Positions 19,082 through 29,524 of a DNA stretch of 64,000 bases are shown in pieces. Location: contig NZ_JAIVLF010000005.1 of assembly GCF_020524485.1 (NCBI RefSeq), forward strand, positions 124,001-188,000, written 5' to 3'. The DNA is from Novosphingobium profundi. Lineage in GTDB: Bacteria; Pseudomonadota; Alphaproteobacteria; Sphingomonadales; Sphingomonadaceae. Made by a program: the position numbers and the translations under genes. The notes beneath the pieces were generated by a model. It saw only the letters and a program-made list of their open reading frames with translations, was not told the DNA's origin and did no database searches. Position 1 is the stretch's first letter, and every line of letters starts with the position of its first letter.

Positions 19082-19747
19082 ATGGACGCAGAGCGACTTC
19101 TGGATCGAAAGATCCTCGCCCGCATCGGCACCCGGGTGCGCAACCGGCTCGACGCCGCACCCGCCGTACGCCGCCTCCCTGACGAACGCGCCGAAATCTA
19201 CACGCTCGACAATTTTCTCGACGCGGACTGCTGCCGCCACCTGATCGACCTGATTGATGCCGAAGCGCAGCCCTCCGCCCTTGTCGACGACTCCGACAAC
19301 ACGCAGATCCGCACGAGCTGTTCCAGCGACATAGACCCCGAGGATTCGGTGGTACGCCGCCTCGACGCGCGCCTGTGCGCCTTGACGGGCCTCTCCGGCC
19401 AACGCAGCGAGGCTGCGCAGGGGCAGCGCTACGAGTGTGGCCAGTTCTTCGCCGAACATTGCGACTGGTTCGACACCAGCGCCGAATACTGGCAGCGCGA
19501 GAAGAACTGCGGGGGCCAACGCAGCTGGACCGCGATGATCTACCTCAACGCCGTCGATGAAGGGGGCGCGACCGAGTTTACCCGGCTTTCGCTGCGCATT
19601 CGTCCAAGACTGGGCGGTCTTCTCCTCTGGAACAACGCCTTGCCTGACGGGCGTCCCAATCCCTATACCCTCCACGCCGCCCGGCCGGTCGTGCGGGGCA
19701 CCAAGTACATCGTCACGAAATGGTTTCGCTCCCACACCTGGCAATAA
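19082..19747 (+). CDS. 2OG-Fe(II) oxygenase (prolyl 4-hydroxylase-like)
   Basis: A 221-residue dioxygenase that couples 2-oxoglutarate decarboxylation to hydroxylation of a protein or small molecule. The iron ligands are the HxD pair in AEHCDWF and the distal His in YTLHAARPV; the Lys that binds the 2OG carboxylate is in YIVTKWF. The region GGQRSWTAMIYLNAVDEGGATEF is typical of P4H-like members. A TTG one codon upstream is an alternative start. The next gene's ATG lies inside its last 28 bases. Confidence 0.9.
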   Translation: MDAERLLDRKILARIGTRVRNRLDAAPAVRRLPDERAEIYTLDNFLDADCCRHLIDLIDAEAQPSALVDDSDNTQIRTSCSSDIDPEDSVVRRLDARLCALTGLSGQRSEAAQGQRYECGQFFAEHCDWFDTSAEYWQREKNCGGQRSWTAMIYLNAVDEGGATEFTRLSLRIRPRLGGLLLWNNALPDGRPNPYTLHAARPVVRGTKYIVTKWFRSHTWQ

Positions 19748-21657
19748 GCCGCGCAGGCCCATCTCCCGCACGTCGAGAGCGGCAGAGTCGGGGGCGGCGA
19801 TTGTTGGCCGGTAGCCTTGTCATCCTTGGATGGATTGCGTCCACTGCGCCAGCGGTGTGCGCAGTTGCGCCCGGCCCCCAGCCGCCCTGCCCGGTGATAA
19901 CCGCGCCCGAGCAGGCGGAACGCCGTCAGGACGTGCGGGCCCTGCGCGCACTTTTCGCGGACGACGAGGCGCGCGAGGCGGCCTTCGATCCGATTGCCGC
20001 GCTCTACAGGGGCGAAGTCCCTGACAGCGCCGATCTCGCGCGCATCTACACCGATGCGCTGCAACGCGAACGGCTCGCATCCGCCCGGCGCAGCCTTACC
20101 TTGCTTGCAGCTATCGACCGATGCGCGCTGACGGACGACCTGCGCCTTTCCCATGCCCTCTTCGGCGCCCGCAAGGCCGAGGAAGTTGCCTCGCTCCGGC
20201 CGGAAATGCGGAGCCTCGAAGGGGCATTCCCGTTCCACCATTTTGCAGGGCTCCAGCTCGATTTTCCCTCGCTTATCGCGCCCGGAGGGGCCTTTTCCTA
20301 CAAGAACGAAAGCGACTACCGTGAGGTCCTGCGACTCTACGCCGCCTTCCCGACGATCATCGATACCGCCATTGCCCGGTTCCGCGCGGGCGCGCGGCAA
20401 GGAGTAGTCCTGCCTCGCCTGACTGTGCAGCACATGGTCGCGCAGATCGACGCCCTGCTGGATGGCACCGCTCCCGAGGAGCGCTTCCTCACCCCCATCG
20501 AGGATCTTCCGCCCTCGCTGTCACAGGGCGCGGAGGTCGATCTCGTCCGCACGTTCACGGCATCCACGCGCACGGATATCCTGCCCACCTACCGTCGCCT
20601 TCGCGCCTTCCTGGCCGAGGACTACCTTCCCGCTGCACGCCCTTCGATCGGCCTTTCCGACATGCCGGGCGGCGACGCTCTGTACCGGGCGCTGATCGCA
20701 CGCGAGACCACACTTTCACTCGACCCCGACGAAATCCACGCTCTCGGCACCCGCGAGGTCGCGCGGATCGAGACGCAGATGACCAAGGTTGCTGGCGAAC
20801 TGGGCAGCCATGTCGCCTTGCCGGAATTCTTCGAGAATATCCGCAGCGACCCGCGCTTTCATCCCCGTTCGTCCCAAGACCTGCCCCAGCGCTTTGGCGA
20901 GGTGGCTGCCCGCGTTGATACGGCGCTCCCCCGCTTCTTTCGCGTGCGCCCCGAGAGCCCGCTCCAAGTGCAGCCCTACCCGCCCGATCGCGCCCGCTAC
21001 GAAGCGGGAGGATCCTACGTGGAAGGTGCGAGCAGCGTCCCGGCAACCTTCTTCTACAACACCTACGACCTGGAACATCGCTTCGTCTCGGGTGTGACGA
21101 CGCTCTACCTGCACGAAGCCATGCCCGGCCATCATCTGCAGATCAGCCTTGCGCGCGAGAATTCCGCCCTGCCCGCCTTCCAGCGCAATTCGCAGACCAG
21201 CGCATTCGTGGAAGGCTGGGCGCTTTACGCCGAGACGCTGGGCTACGACATGGGCCTCTACGACGACCCGCTCCAGCACTGGGGAACGCTCGACGATGAG
21301 ATGCTTCGCGCGATGCGCCTCGTCGTCGACACCGGCATACACGCACGTCATTGGTCGCGCGCGCAGGCGATCGACTACATGCTCGCCCATTCCGGGATGG
21401 GCCGCAGCGATGCCGAGGCCGAAGTCGACCGGTACATCGCGATGCCCGCGCAGGCGCTGTCCTACAAGATCGGCGCGCTCACCATCCAGAAGCTGCGCCG
21501 GGACGCCGAGCAACGCCTCGGCCCACGTTTCGACATCCGGGACTTCCACGAGGCCGTTCTAGGCTCGGGCGCGTTGCCACTCGGCCTCCTGCAAGAGAGG
21601 GTCGAGGGTTGGGTTGCCGCGCAAGAGGGGTCTCCCCTTGCGCGGCATGCCCGCTAG
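19720..21657 (+). CDS. DUF885-family exported metallopeptidase-like protein
   Basis: A 645-residue protein with a hydrophobic leader (about residues 29-48). The C-terminal half holds the DUF885 signature, including HEAMPGHHLQ and, further on, EGWALYAETLGYDMGLY, consistent with an M32-like zinc site. Members are thought to be periplasmic peptidases; the substrate is unknown. The only nearby ATG overlaps the end of the oxygenase gene by 28 bases and leaves an unusually long n-region before the hydrophobic leader. Alternative TTG codons at 19801 and 19804 would remove the basic residues, so I keep the ATG. Confidence 0.85.
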   Translation: MVSLPHLAISRAGPSPARRERQSRGRRLLAGSLVILGWIASTAPAVCAVAPGPQPPCPVITAPEQAERRQDVRALRALFADDEAREAAFDPIAALYRGEVPDSADLARIYTDALQRERLASARRSLTLLAAIDRCALTDDLRLSHALFGARKAEEVASLRPEMRSLEGAFPFHHFAGLQLDFPSLIAPGGAFSYKNESDYREVLRLYAAFPTIIDTAIARFRAGARQGVVLPRLTVQHMVAQIDALLDGTAPEERFLTPIEDLPPSLSQGAEVDLVRTFTASTRTDILPTYRRLRAFLAEDYLPAARPSIGLSDMPGGDALYRALIARETTLSLDPDEIHALGTREVARIETQMTKVAGELGSHVALPEFFENIRSDPRFHPRSSQDLPQRFGEVAARVDTALPRFFRVRPESPLQVQPYPPDRARYEAGGSYVEGASSVPATFFYNTYDLEHRFVSGVTTLYLHEAMPGHHLQISLARENSALPAFQRNSQTSAFVEGWALYAETLGYDMGLYDDPLQHWGTLDDEMLRAMRLVVDTGIHARHWSRAQAIDYMLAHSGMGRSDAEAEVDRYIAMPAQALSYKIGALTIQKLRRDAEQRLGPRFDIRDFHEAVLGSGALPLGLLQERVEGWVAAQEGSPLARHAR

Positions 21658-21674
21658 TCTGGGTTCGCGCGGCC

Positions 21675-23294
21675 TCAGGCCAGCGCTTCAGCAATCAGCT
21701 TGCGCGTCTCAGGCACACCGTAGAGCGCAATAAAGCTGCCCATGCGCGGCCCCTGGCTGGAGCCGAGCAGCGTCTCGTACTGCGCCTTGAACCAGTCGCG
21801 CAGGCTCTCAAAGCCGTACTGCTCGTCCTTGCCGATCTCGTAAACGATGTTCTGGAGCTCCTCGGCCGAGGCATTGGCCGCGACCTTGGCCAACTGCGCA
21901 TCGAGTTCGGTAAGAGCGGCGACTTCACCGCCCTCGGGCTTGCGACGCTGGAGGGTCGGCGCGATGTAGTCGCGGTTGTAGGCGAGCGCGCAGCTCACCA
22001 TCGCGTCGAGCGCGGGATGCTCGGCCGGGTCGGCGCTCTCCACGTAGTTGGCGAGGTAGGACCAGACCTGCTCACGCGTGGCGTTGGCGCCAAGCACACC
22101 GACAAGGTTCAGGAGCAGCGCGAATGTCACCGGCGGTGCGGGAACGTCGTTCTGGTCCTGGCCGTTGGCCCGCAGCAGATGCCACACCGGGTTGCCCAGC
22201 TGCTTGTCGAGCGCCTGCTTGGGCAGATTGCCATAGAACTGCCAGTACTCGTCAACGGCCTTCGGGATCACGTCGATGTGCAGCTGCTTGGCGCTCTTTG
22301 GCTCGCGGAACAGGTAGAAGCCGAGCGATTCCTCGGTGCCGTAGGTCAGCCACTGCTCGATGGTGAGACCATTACCCTTGGACTTGGAGATCTTCTCGCC
22401 GTTCTCGTCGAGGAACAGTTCGTAGATCAGCCCTTCGGGACGGCGAGCCCCGAGGATCTTGGCGATCTTGCCCGACTGCGTCACCGAATCGGTCAGATCC
22501 TTGCCGCACATCTCGTAGTCGACACCCAGGTCCACCCAGCGCATGGCCCAGTCGACCTTCCACTGCAGCTTGGCCTGGCCGCCGAACACGCTCTGCTCGA
22601 CAGTCGTGCCATCCTCGTCGGTGAAGCGGATCATGCCCGTCGCCGGATCGAGGACCTCGACCGGAACCTGCAGGACCACGCCCGTCGTCGGAGATACCGG
22701 CAGCACCGGCGAATAGGTTTTGCGACGCTCCTCGCGCAGCGTGGGCAGCATCACGCCCATGATGGCATCGTAGTTGCTCAGAATGCTGCTCAGGGCATTG
22801 TCGAAACGACCCGAATTGTACCGATCGCTGGCCGAAACGAACTCGTAGTCAAACCCGAAGCGATCGAGAAATTCACGCAGCATCGCGTTGTTATGATGCG
22901 CAAAACTCTCGAACTTGCCGAACGGATCGGGGATCCGGCTGAGCGGCTTGCCAAGGTTCGCAGCCAGAAGTTCAGCCTGGGGAATGTTGTCCGGCACCTT
23001 GCGCAGGCCGTCCATGTCATCCGAGAACGCGACCAGCCGGGTCACGCCGTCCTCGGGCTTCGCGCCGACAAGCGCCTCGTAGGCCCGGCGCACCAGCGTG
23101 GTGCGCAGGACTTCCTGGAACGTCCCGATATGCGGCAGCCCTGAGGGACCATATCCCGTCTCGAACAGGATAGGCTCTGGAGAACCGTCGGCTGCGCTCT
23201 TGCCATTGGGATAGCGCTTGAGCAGTTTCTGGGCCTCCTGGAAGGGCCAGGCCTTGGACACACGGGCGGCTTCGATCAGGGCATTTTCAGTCAT
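21675..23294 (-). CDS. lysK: Lysyl-tRNA synthetase, class I
   Basis: Charges tRNA-Lys. It belongs to the class I (archaeal-type) LysRS found in many alphaproteobacteria instead of the class II enzyme. The HIGH signature is LPHIGTFQEV and the KMSKS signature is EKISKSKGNG. The start MTENALIEAARV is preferred; an ATG four codons upstream (MSAR) is possible. The 539 residues fit the family. It converges with the DUF885 gene with only 17 bases between the stop codons and no clear terminator. Confidence 0.96.
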   Translation of the reverse strand: MTENALIEAARVSKAWPFQEAQKLLKRYPNGKSAADGSPEPILFETGYGPSGLPHIGTFQEVLRTTLVRRAYEALVGAKPEDGVTRLVAFSDDMDGLRKVPDNIPQAELLAANLGKPLSRIPDPFGKFESFAHHNNAMLREFLDRFGFDYEFVSASDRYNSGRFDNALSSILSNYDAIMGVMLPTLREERRKTYSPVLPVSPTTGVVLQVPVEVLDPATGMIRFTDEDGTTVEQSVFGGQAKLQWKVDWAMRWVDLGVDYEMCGKDLTDSVTQSGKIAKILGARRPEGLIYELFLDENGEKISKSKGNGLTIEQWLTYGTEESLGFYLFREPKSAKQLHIDVIPKAVDEYWQFYGNLPKQALDKQLGNPVWHLLRANGQDQNDVPAPPVTFALLLNLVGVLGANATREQVWSYLANYVESADPAEHPALDAMVSCALAYNRDYIAPTLQRRKPEGGEVAALTELDAQLAKVAANASAEELQNIVYEIGKDEQYGFESLRDWFKAQYETLLGSSQGPRMGSFIALYGVPETRKLIAEALA

Positions 23295-23429
23295 GCGCGC
23301 GCTCATCTGCGATTGCGCGCGATTTCGCAAGCGCCTTCGGCACTCCGTGTGCGCGCAAACCGGAAGAGGAACCCCCGGCGGTCCTCGTCAGTTAGGTGCC
23401 AAACGCACCAGAAGGACGGAAAAATCTTC

Positions 23430-24305
23430 GTGAATTACATCGAGACCCTGACCAAGGAGCTGGAAGGCATGGCCATGGGCTTCTTCCAGCTCTTGCCCTC
23501 GTTCGCCATCGCTCTTGGCATCGTCGTACTCACCTGGATCATGGTGGGCGTGTTCGTGCGCGTCATCGGCCGGGTGACAAAGCGCGCAGGCCTGCGCACC
23601 GATCTGCAGCAGCTTTTCGAGACGGTGACCAAGCTTGCAGTCTGGATCCTGGGCATCCTGATCGCGCTCACCGTCGCGATCCCCAGCTTCACCCCGGCAG
23701 GCGCCGTCGCAGGTCTGGGTGTCGGTGCCCTCGCCATCGGCTTTGCCTTCCAGGATATCTTCGAGAACTTCCTCGCTGGCGTTCTCATCATGCTGCGCGA
23801 GAAGATGAACATCGGCGATTCGATCTCGTGCAACGGCATCATGGGTTCGGTCGAGCGCATTACCCTGCGTGAAACCTACATCCGCCAGTTCTCGGGCGAA
23901 CTGACCGTCGTTCCCAACTCGATGCTGTTCAAGAACGCGGTCGACATCTTCAATGACCAGGCCGTGCGCCGCGAGCAGGTCGTCGTCGGCGTGTCCTACG
24001 ACACCGACCTTGAGACCGCCGAAGCGACCATCCGCAAGGCTGTGGAAGGCATTCCCGAAGTCGAGAAGGACAAGGGCGTGCTCGTCTTCGCGCAGGAATT
24101 CGGCGCAAGCTCGGTCGACTTCCTGGTACTGTGGTGGAGCAACACCGGCGAGCAGGACAAGCGTCTGACCAAGAGCCACGTGATCATGGCGATCAAGAAG
24201 GCGCTCGACGACGCCGAGATCGAGATCCCCTTCCCCTACGTCACGCACACCTTCAAGGAAGCGCTTCCGGTCGAGAAGGCGCCGCTGGCCGCCAACGAAT
24301 CCTGA
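23430..24305 (+). CDS. Small-conductance mechanosensitive channel (MscS family)
   Basis: A 291-residue inner membrane channel that opens under hypo-osmotic tension. It has three transmembrane segments; the third is the Gly/Ala-rich pore helix (GAVAGLGVGALAIGFAFQDI), followed by the beta domain (GDSISCNGIMGSVERITLRETYI, then VVPNSMLFKNAV) and the cytoplasmic cage. GTG at 23430 is chosen because it begins VNYIETLTKELEG and has an AGGACGGA ribosome site upstream; earlier in-frame codons lie in non-coding sequence that overlaps the lysK start region. Confidence 0.93.
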   Translation: MNYIETLTKELEGMAMGFFQLLPSFAIALGIVVLTWIMVGVFVRVIGRVTKRAGLRTDLQQLFETVTKLAVWILGILIALTVAIPSFTPAGAVAGLGVGALAIGFAFQDIFENFLAGVLIMLREKMNIGDSISCNGIMGSVERITLRETYIRQFSGELTVVPNSMLFKNAVDIFNDQAVRREQVVVGVSYDTDLETAEATIRKAVEGIPEVEKDKGVLVFAQEFGASSVDFLVLWWSNTGEQDKRLTKSHVIMAIKKALDDAEIEIPFPYVTHTFKEALPVEKAPLAANES

Positions 24306-24384
24306 CAAATCTAAATCTCCGGTCAGAGCCGCAGACTTGAACCGGGTGTGACAATCGGCAGACTGGCCGGCATGGAGGGGATTG

Positions 24385-25827
24385 ATGCCGGCCTTTCACA
24401 TTCAGCACCTTTTGCCTGCCGCCTTGGCGCTGGCACTCTCGGCCGCGGCTCCGGCCTGCGCCGCTGACGAACGCCTTTTCGTTACCGGGATCACGCTCCT
24501 CGATCCCGGGCACGAAGCCAACCCACGCACACGCGATGCCACTCTGGTCATCGCGGACGAGACCATCGTCTACGCAGGACCGTCTGGCTCCGCCCCACCC
24601 TCTGACGGCGCGCGCGTCATCGATGGCACGGGCCTCACCGCGTTTCCCGGCCTCACCGACATGCATGTCCATGTCTGGGACGAGGCGGAACTGGGCGCCT
24701 ACCTCGCCCACGGTGTGACGAGCGTGCGCAACATGTCGGGCATGCCCTTCCACCTTGAGCTCGCAGAGCGTATCGCGCGAGGCGAACTCGATGGCCCTCG
24801 CCTTCTTACCAGCGGCCCCATCCTCAACAGCGCGGGCGCGAACCAGCAGATAAACCACCAGATCGTCGAGACCGCGCAGGAGGCCCGCGCCGCCGTCGCG
24901 GCCCAGCATGCCGCTGGCTTCGCCCGCCTGAAAACCTATTCCAACTTGCGCCGCCAAGCCTATGAGGCAATCCGCGACGAAGCCGAACAGCGCCAGATGC
25001 ACCTCACCGGCCACACGCCCGAAGGCGAGCGCCGCCCCGGCATGCCCCGCGATATCCCCTTCTCCATCGCCTTCGAGGAAATCCTCGACGACGGTTTCGA
25101 GACCATCGAACATGCCGAATCGATCCTGTGGCATGGCCTCTCCGACCGGCAGGACGACGCGGCGGCCAAGGCCCTTGCCCTGCGGATCGCGCAGAGCGGC
25201 ACGCCGGTCACGCCAACGCTTCTGGCGCATCACAATCTCGTCATGGTGGCCCGCACGAAAGGCGCGTACGCCGCGCGCGCCGGGACCGAGACCCTCAACC
25301 CGGTCACCCAGCAGACAGAGGCGGAGTACATTGCGCTGTGGTCCAGGCAGGAACCCACCGCACACGCAGCCAAGGATCTGTGGCTCGGTCGCTTCACCGC
25401 AATGCTCGACGAAGCTGGCGTCACCCTGGTCACCGGCAGCGATGCAGGTATCTTCACGAACATTCCCGGCCAGTCCCTGCACGACGAACTCGCCCTTATG
25501 GTACGCGGCGGCTTGGCGCCTCTCCGAGCCTTGCGCGCAAGCACCACCAACATCGCCAAGGTTCTGGACGAGGAACAGACAAGCGGTTGCCTCTCCCAAG
25601 GCTGCCTGGCCGATATCGTCCTCACCCGCTGCGACCCTGCCGAAACGATCCGTTGCTCCCGCGAGATCGAGGCCGTCATCGCCCGTGGCCGCTATCATGA
25701 CAGGCAGGCTCTCGACACGCTCCTCGAAAGCGCCAGACATCCCAACAGCGAGCGGACCCTGCGCAACCTCATGGCTGGAATGGAAGCGCAAGGCACGCCG
25801 CTCGATCCCGCCGCGCTGGGATTGTGA
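24385..25827 (+). CDS. Exported amidohydrolase
   Basis: A 480-residue metal-dependent hydrolase with a Sec signal peptide (cleavage near PACA-AD). The HxH pair is in TDMHVHVWDE, and a later Asp is in VTGSDAGIF. Histidines in LTGHTPEG and IEHAESI complete the expected metal site. Relatives cleave dipeptides, imides or other amides in the periplasm, but the substrate is not evident. The ATG is preceded immediately by an in-frame TTG that could also serve. It follows the MscS gene by 79 bases. Confidence 0.9.
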   Translation: MPAFHIQHLLPAALALALSAAAPACAADERLFVTGITLLDPGHEANPRTRDATLVIADETIVYAGPSGSAPPSDGARVIDGTGLTAFPGLTDMHVHVWDEAELGAYLAHGVTSVRNMSGMPFHLELAERIARGELDGPRLLTSGPILNSAGANQQINHQIVETAQEARAAVAAQHAAGFARLKTYSNLRRQAYEAIRDEAEQRQMHLTGHTPEGERRPGMPRDIPFSIAFEEILDDGFETIEHAESILWHGLSDRQDDAAAKALALRIAQSGTPVTPTLLAHHNLVMVARTKGAYAARAGTETLNPVTQQTEAEYIALWSRQEPTAHAAKDLWLGRFTAMLDEAGVTLVTGSDAGIFTNIPGQSLHDELALMVRGGLAPLRALRASTTNIAKVLDEEQTSGCLSQGCLADIVLTRCDPAETIRCSREIEAVIARGRYHDRQALDTLLESARHPNSERTLRNLMAGMEAQGTPLDPAALGL

Positions 25828-25917
25828 TTTTGCCAGAGCTTCCGCACTGCCATTGAGGTGCGGATAGATGCACGCCGCGCATTCCCTTCCGTTTCACCTG
25901 CGCTTAAGACCTGAACC

Positions 25918-28638
25918 ATGTCCGCGCCCCGACTACCCGCTCTTCACGCCAGCCACAGCGGCTGCTGGCTGCACGACGGACAGGGAAGCGCGCGCGCCCT
26001 TTCCAAGGGACAGGCCGTCACCGCGGTCGCCGATGCCCCGCACCTGATCCTCAATGCGCCGCTGCTTGCCACGCGGCTTGGCTATCCCGATCTTGCCGGG
26101 CTCGACCTGCTCGAACTCTACGCCTTCATGCACCCGGCCCGCTTTGTCGTGCCCACGCCCAAGGGCCTGGCCGATGCGTTGGGCCTGCCACGGCCCGAAG
26201 CCGACAGCGAAGTGCCCGAACTTCTCCAGCGCGCCGCGATGCGCCTCCTGGAAACCTGCGAGCAGCCCGACTGGGCGGAGCGCGAAGGCGCCTGGACCTC
26301 GCTGCAATCGCTGGTGAAGATGCGCTGGCCCTGGGCCAAGCTTCTCGCCCCGCGCCTCGCCAAGCCGCAGAAGGCCGAGCGCTGGATCTTCACGCGCTTG
26401 CCCGAGTGGGAAGAATCGCCCGAGCCGCCCCAGCCGCGCCAACTCAACATCCCCGATGGCGCCGTTCTCGACCGCCTCGCCCACCTCACCGGACAAGGCG
26501 CCGAGGAGCGCGCGGGCCAGAAGGCCTTCGCCGTCGAGGCCGCCCACGCCTTTGCGCCGCGCACCCGCGCTGGCCTTCCCCATGTCGTTCTGGCCCAGGC
26601 GGGCACGGGGGTCGGCAAGACGCTGGGCTACCTCTCGCCTGCGTCGGTCTGGAGCGAGGCCAGCGGCGGTACAGTCTGGGTCTCGACCTACACCAAGGCG
26701 CTGCAGCGCCAACTGCGCAAGGAAAGCCGCCGCGCCTGGCCCGACACGCGGCCCGATGGCTCGCAACCGGTCGTGGTGCGCAAGGGGCGCGAGAATTACC
26801 TGTGCCTCCTGAACCTTGAAGATGCCCTCCAAGGCGGCTTTGCTGGCCGCGCCGCCATCCTCGCCCACCTGGTGGGGCGCTGGGCTGCCTACACGCAGGA
26901 CGGCGACATGATCGGCGGGGATCTGCCCGGGTGGCTCGGCACCCTGTTCCACAAACGCGGCATCGCAGCGCTGACCGATCAGCGCGGCGAATGCGTCTAT
27001 GCAGGCTGCCCGCACTACCGGAAATGCTTCATCGAGCGCGCCACGCGCGCCAGCGTCAACGCGGACCTCGTTATTGGCAACCACGCGCTGGTGATGATCA
27101 ACGCGGCGCGCGGCCGCGACGTGGCCTCCCGCCCGACCCGCATTGTCTTCGACGAAGGCCATCACGTCTTCGACGCGGCCGATTCGACTTTCGCTGCCGA
27201 GTTGTCGGGCACCGAAATGATCGAGCTGCGGCGCTGGGTGATCGGCCCGGAAAAGAAATCACGCGGACGCCGCCGCGGCCTTGCGGCCCGCCTCGCCGAT
27301 GTCGCCAGCTACGACGACGAAGGCGACAAGGCGATCCTGACCGCCCTTTCCGCCGCCGAAGCGCTGCCTTCGGACGGTTGGCTGCAACGCATCAATGACG
27401 GCGAGCCATCCGGTCCGCTCGAAGAATTGCTGGCAGCCGTCCGCGCCACAGTCTACGCGCGCGATGAGAGCGGCGGGCAGGAAGCCGGATATGGCCTCGA
27501 AACCGAAGCGGCCGGGCTGGAGGGGGCCTTCGTCGAGGCATCCCAGGCCGCACGCCTCGCCCTTTCGGAGCTGCGCCGTCCGCTGATCCAGCTCGGCCTT
27601 CGCCTTGAGGCCCTGCTCGAAGACGGGCCGGACTGGCTCGACGGCCAGGGCCGCGCGCGCATCGAAGGTGCACGCCATTCGCTGACCTGGCGCATCGACC
27701 TGCTGGTCGCCTGGGAAAACCTGCTCGAACGGCTCGGTGGCCCCGCAGACCCCGAATATGTCGACTGGCTCGCCCTTGCCCGCTCGGAGGCGCGCGAATT
27801 CGACATTGGCATCCACCGCCACTGGCTCGATCCGATGAAGCCCTTCGCGAAGGTCGTGCTTGAACCCGCGCACGGGGTCATCATGACGTCGGCCACCTTG
27901 CGCGACGGCGACAGCTGGGAGCGCGCCATCGCCCGCTCGGGCGCGCCGCATATCGAGGTAACGCCGCGCCTGTCGCTCAGCCCCAGCCCGTTCGACTATG
28001 CCGCGCAGGCCGAAGTCCTGATCGTGCGGGATGTCCCGCGCGGTGATATTGCCGCGCTCGCCGCCGCCTACGGCCGTCTGATCGAGGCTTCGGGCGGAGG
28101 CGTGCTCGGCCTGTTCACCGCGATCCGCCGCCTTCGTGCCGTACACGGGCGTATCGCGGACCGCCTCGCACGGGGCGGCCTTCCCGTCTATGCCCAGCAC
28201 GTCGATCCCATTGACACCGGCACGCTGGTCGACATCTTCCGCGACGATCCGGGCGCCTCGCTGCTCGGCACTGACGCGCTGCGCGACGGCGTGGACGTTC
28301 CCGGCCACTCGCTTCGGACCGTCATCATGGAACAGGTGCCCTGGCCCCGGCCCACGATCCTGCACCGTGCGCGGCGCATGGCGGGCGGTGGGTCGGCCTA
28401 TGACGACAGCATCATTCGAGCCCGCCTCGCGCAGGCCTTCGGGCGTCTTATCCGTAGCAAGGAGGATCGCGGGCACTTCATCGTGCTGTCCTCGGCCTTT
28501 CCCTCGCGGCTGCTCGACGCCTTCCCCGAAGGCACCCCCATCGCGCGAATTTCGCTCGACGAGGCTTTACAGCGCGTTGCCGGTCATGCTTCAGGGAATC
28601 CGACAGCGCACCCGGCCAACCCGGCGGAGCGCGGATGA
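25918..28638 (+). CDS. DinG-like ATP-dependent DNA helicase (XPD/Rad3 family)
   Basis: A 906-residue superfamily 2 helicase. Walker A is AGTGVGKTLGYL (about residue 230) and the DEAH-type box is FDEGHHVF. Four cysteines in NYLC and GECVYAGCPHYRKC are positioned for the XPD-type 4Fe-4S cluster. The C-terminal helicase half includes GLFTAIRRLR and the arginine-finger region QAFGRLIRSKEDRG. About 220 residues precede Walker A, longer than E. coli DinG. DinG-like enzymes unwind R-loops and damaged DNA. The SixA-like gene follows after 59 bases. Confidence 0.93.
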   Translation: MSAPRLPALHASHSGCWLHDGQGSARALSKGQAVTAVADAPHLILNAPLLATRLGYPDLAGLDLLELYAFMHPARFVVPTPKGLADALGLPRPEADSEVPELLQRAAMRLLETCEQPDWAEREGAWTSLQSLVKMRWPWAKLLAPRLAKPQKAERWIFTRLPEWEESPEPPQPRQLNIPDGAVLDRLAHLTGQGAEERAGQKAFAVEAAHAFAPRTRAGLPHVVLAQAGTGVGKTLGYLSPASVWSEASGGTVWVSTYTKALQRQLRKESRRAWPDTRPDGSQPVVVRKGRENYLCLLNLEDALQGGFAGRAAILAHLVGRWAAYTQDGDMIGGDLPGWLGTLFHKRGIAALTDQRGECVYAGCPHYRKCFIERATRASVNADLVIGNHALVMINAARGRDVASRPTRIVFDEGHHVFDAADSTFAAELSGTEMIELRRWVIGPEKKSRGRRRGLAARLADVASYDDEGDKAILTALSAAEALPSDGWLQRINDGEPSGPLEELLAAVRATVYARDESGGQEAGYGLETEAAGLEGAFVEASQAARLALSELRRPLIQLGLRLEALLEDGPDWLDGQGRARIEGARHSLTWRIDLLVAWENLLERLGGPADPEYVDWLALARSEAREFDIGIHRHWLDPMKPFAKVVLEPAHGVIMTSATLRDGDSWERAIARSGAPHIEVTPRLSLSPSPFDYAAQAEVLIVRDVPRGDIAALAAAYGRLIEASGGGVLGLFTAIRRLRAVHGRIADRLARGGLPVYAQHVDPIDTGTLVDIFRDDPGASLLGTDALRDGVDVPGHSLRTVIMEQVPWPRPTILHRARRMAGGGSAYDDSIIRARLAQAFGRLIRSKEDRGHFIVLSSAFPSRLLDAFPEGTPIARISLDEALQRVAGHASGNPTAHPANPAERG

Positions 28639-28697
28639 CGAACCGGCACCACGCCCGCCTGGCGCGCAGGCAGATGTTTTAGGAAGCGGCAGAGCCC

Positions 28698-29243
28698 ATG
28701 AAGACCCTTGGAATTTTTCGCCACGCCAAGTCGGACTGGAACGATGCGCGCCTTCGCGACTTCGACCGCCCCCTGAACGCGCGCGGCCGCAAGGGCGCGG
28801 CCATCATGGGCCTGCACATTCGCGACCATGCCCAAAGTTGGGGCCGTATTCTCGCCTCGCCTGCGGTTCGCGTCACCCAGACGCTCGACCTCGCCAGCGA
28901 AGCGGCTGGCGCGGCCCCGTCGATCACCTGGGACAGGCGCATCTACCTCGCCAGTTCCGCCACGCTCATCGACGTGCTGCGCGAACAGGACGGCGACCCC
29001 GCCTCGATCATGATGGTCGGCCACAACCCCGGCCTCGAAGACCTCATCTTCGATCTCGTGCCCGACGATGGCAACAGCCCCCTGCGCGACATCGTGGAGG
29101 AGAAACTGCCAACTGCCGCGTTCGCCGTACTCCAGCTCGACATCGACAGCTGGGACAAGGTCGACATGGGGTGCGCCAAGCTCGTCCACCTGCAGCGCCC
29201 GCGTGACCTCGATCCCGACCTGGGCCCGAACGCCAACTTCTAG
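28698..29243 (+). CDS. SixA-like histidine phosphatase
   Basis: A 181-residue protein of the histidine phosphatase superfamily. The catalytic motif is FRHAKSDWND, where the usual RHG is RHA as in SixA; the second histidine is in MMVGHNPGLEDL. SixA removes phosphate from HPt histidines, and alphaproteobacterial relatives are less well defined. It lies just downstream of the helicase gene, possibly in the same transcript. Confidence 0.9.
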   Translation: MKTLGIFRHAKSDWNDARLRDFDRPLNARGRKGAAIMGLHIRDHAQSWGRILASPAVRVTQTLDLASEAAGAAPSITWDRRIYLASSATLIDVLREQDGDPASIMMVGHNPGLEDLIFDLVPDDGNSPLRDIVEEKLPTAAFAVLQLDIDSWDKVDMGCAKLVHLQRPRDLDPDLGPNANF

Positions 29244-29524
29244 GCGTCAGGTTCGGAAAGCAGAAGGCACGTCGCCCTGTGGCGAGGACGCTATCGGCCA
29301 GCTTCTTCGGACAAGCATCAAATCGGCGAGCGTATCTTTGCGTGGAAAAGCAGCGCTTGATTGATTTCACCTCACGGACTGACCAGGCGTCAAACTTCCG
29401 GATAGGCAGCCCCTTCTAGTCGCCCCTCCCCGGACGCCCTCGTTCCACAATCACGCGAAGCGCCTCAAGCTGGATCGGTGCCCCCAAGACTTTTCAGGCG
29501 ACGCCGCATCACCGTTGCCCAGAG
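29244..29524. other. Intergenic stretch without recognised features
   Basis: Between the SixA-like gene and the hypothetical membrane ORF. I find no tRNA, no conserved short ORF and no strong terminator. Composition is less coding-like than the surroundings, and the stretch could be remnant sequence. Confidence 0.5.
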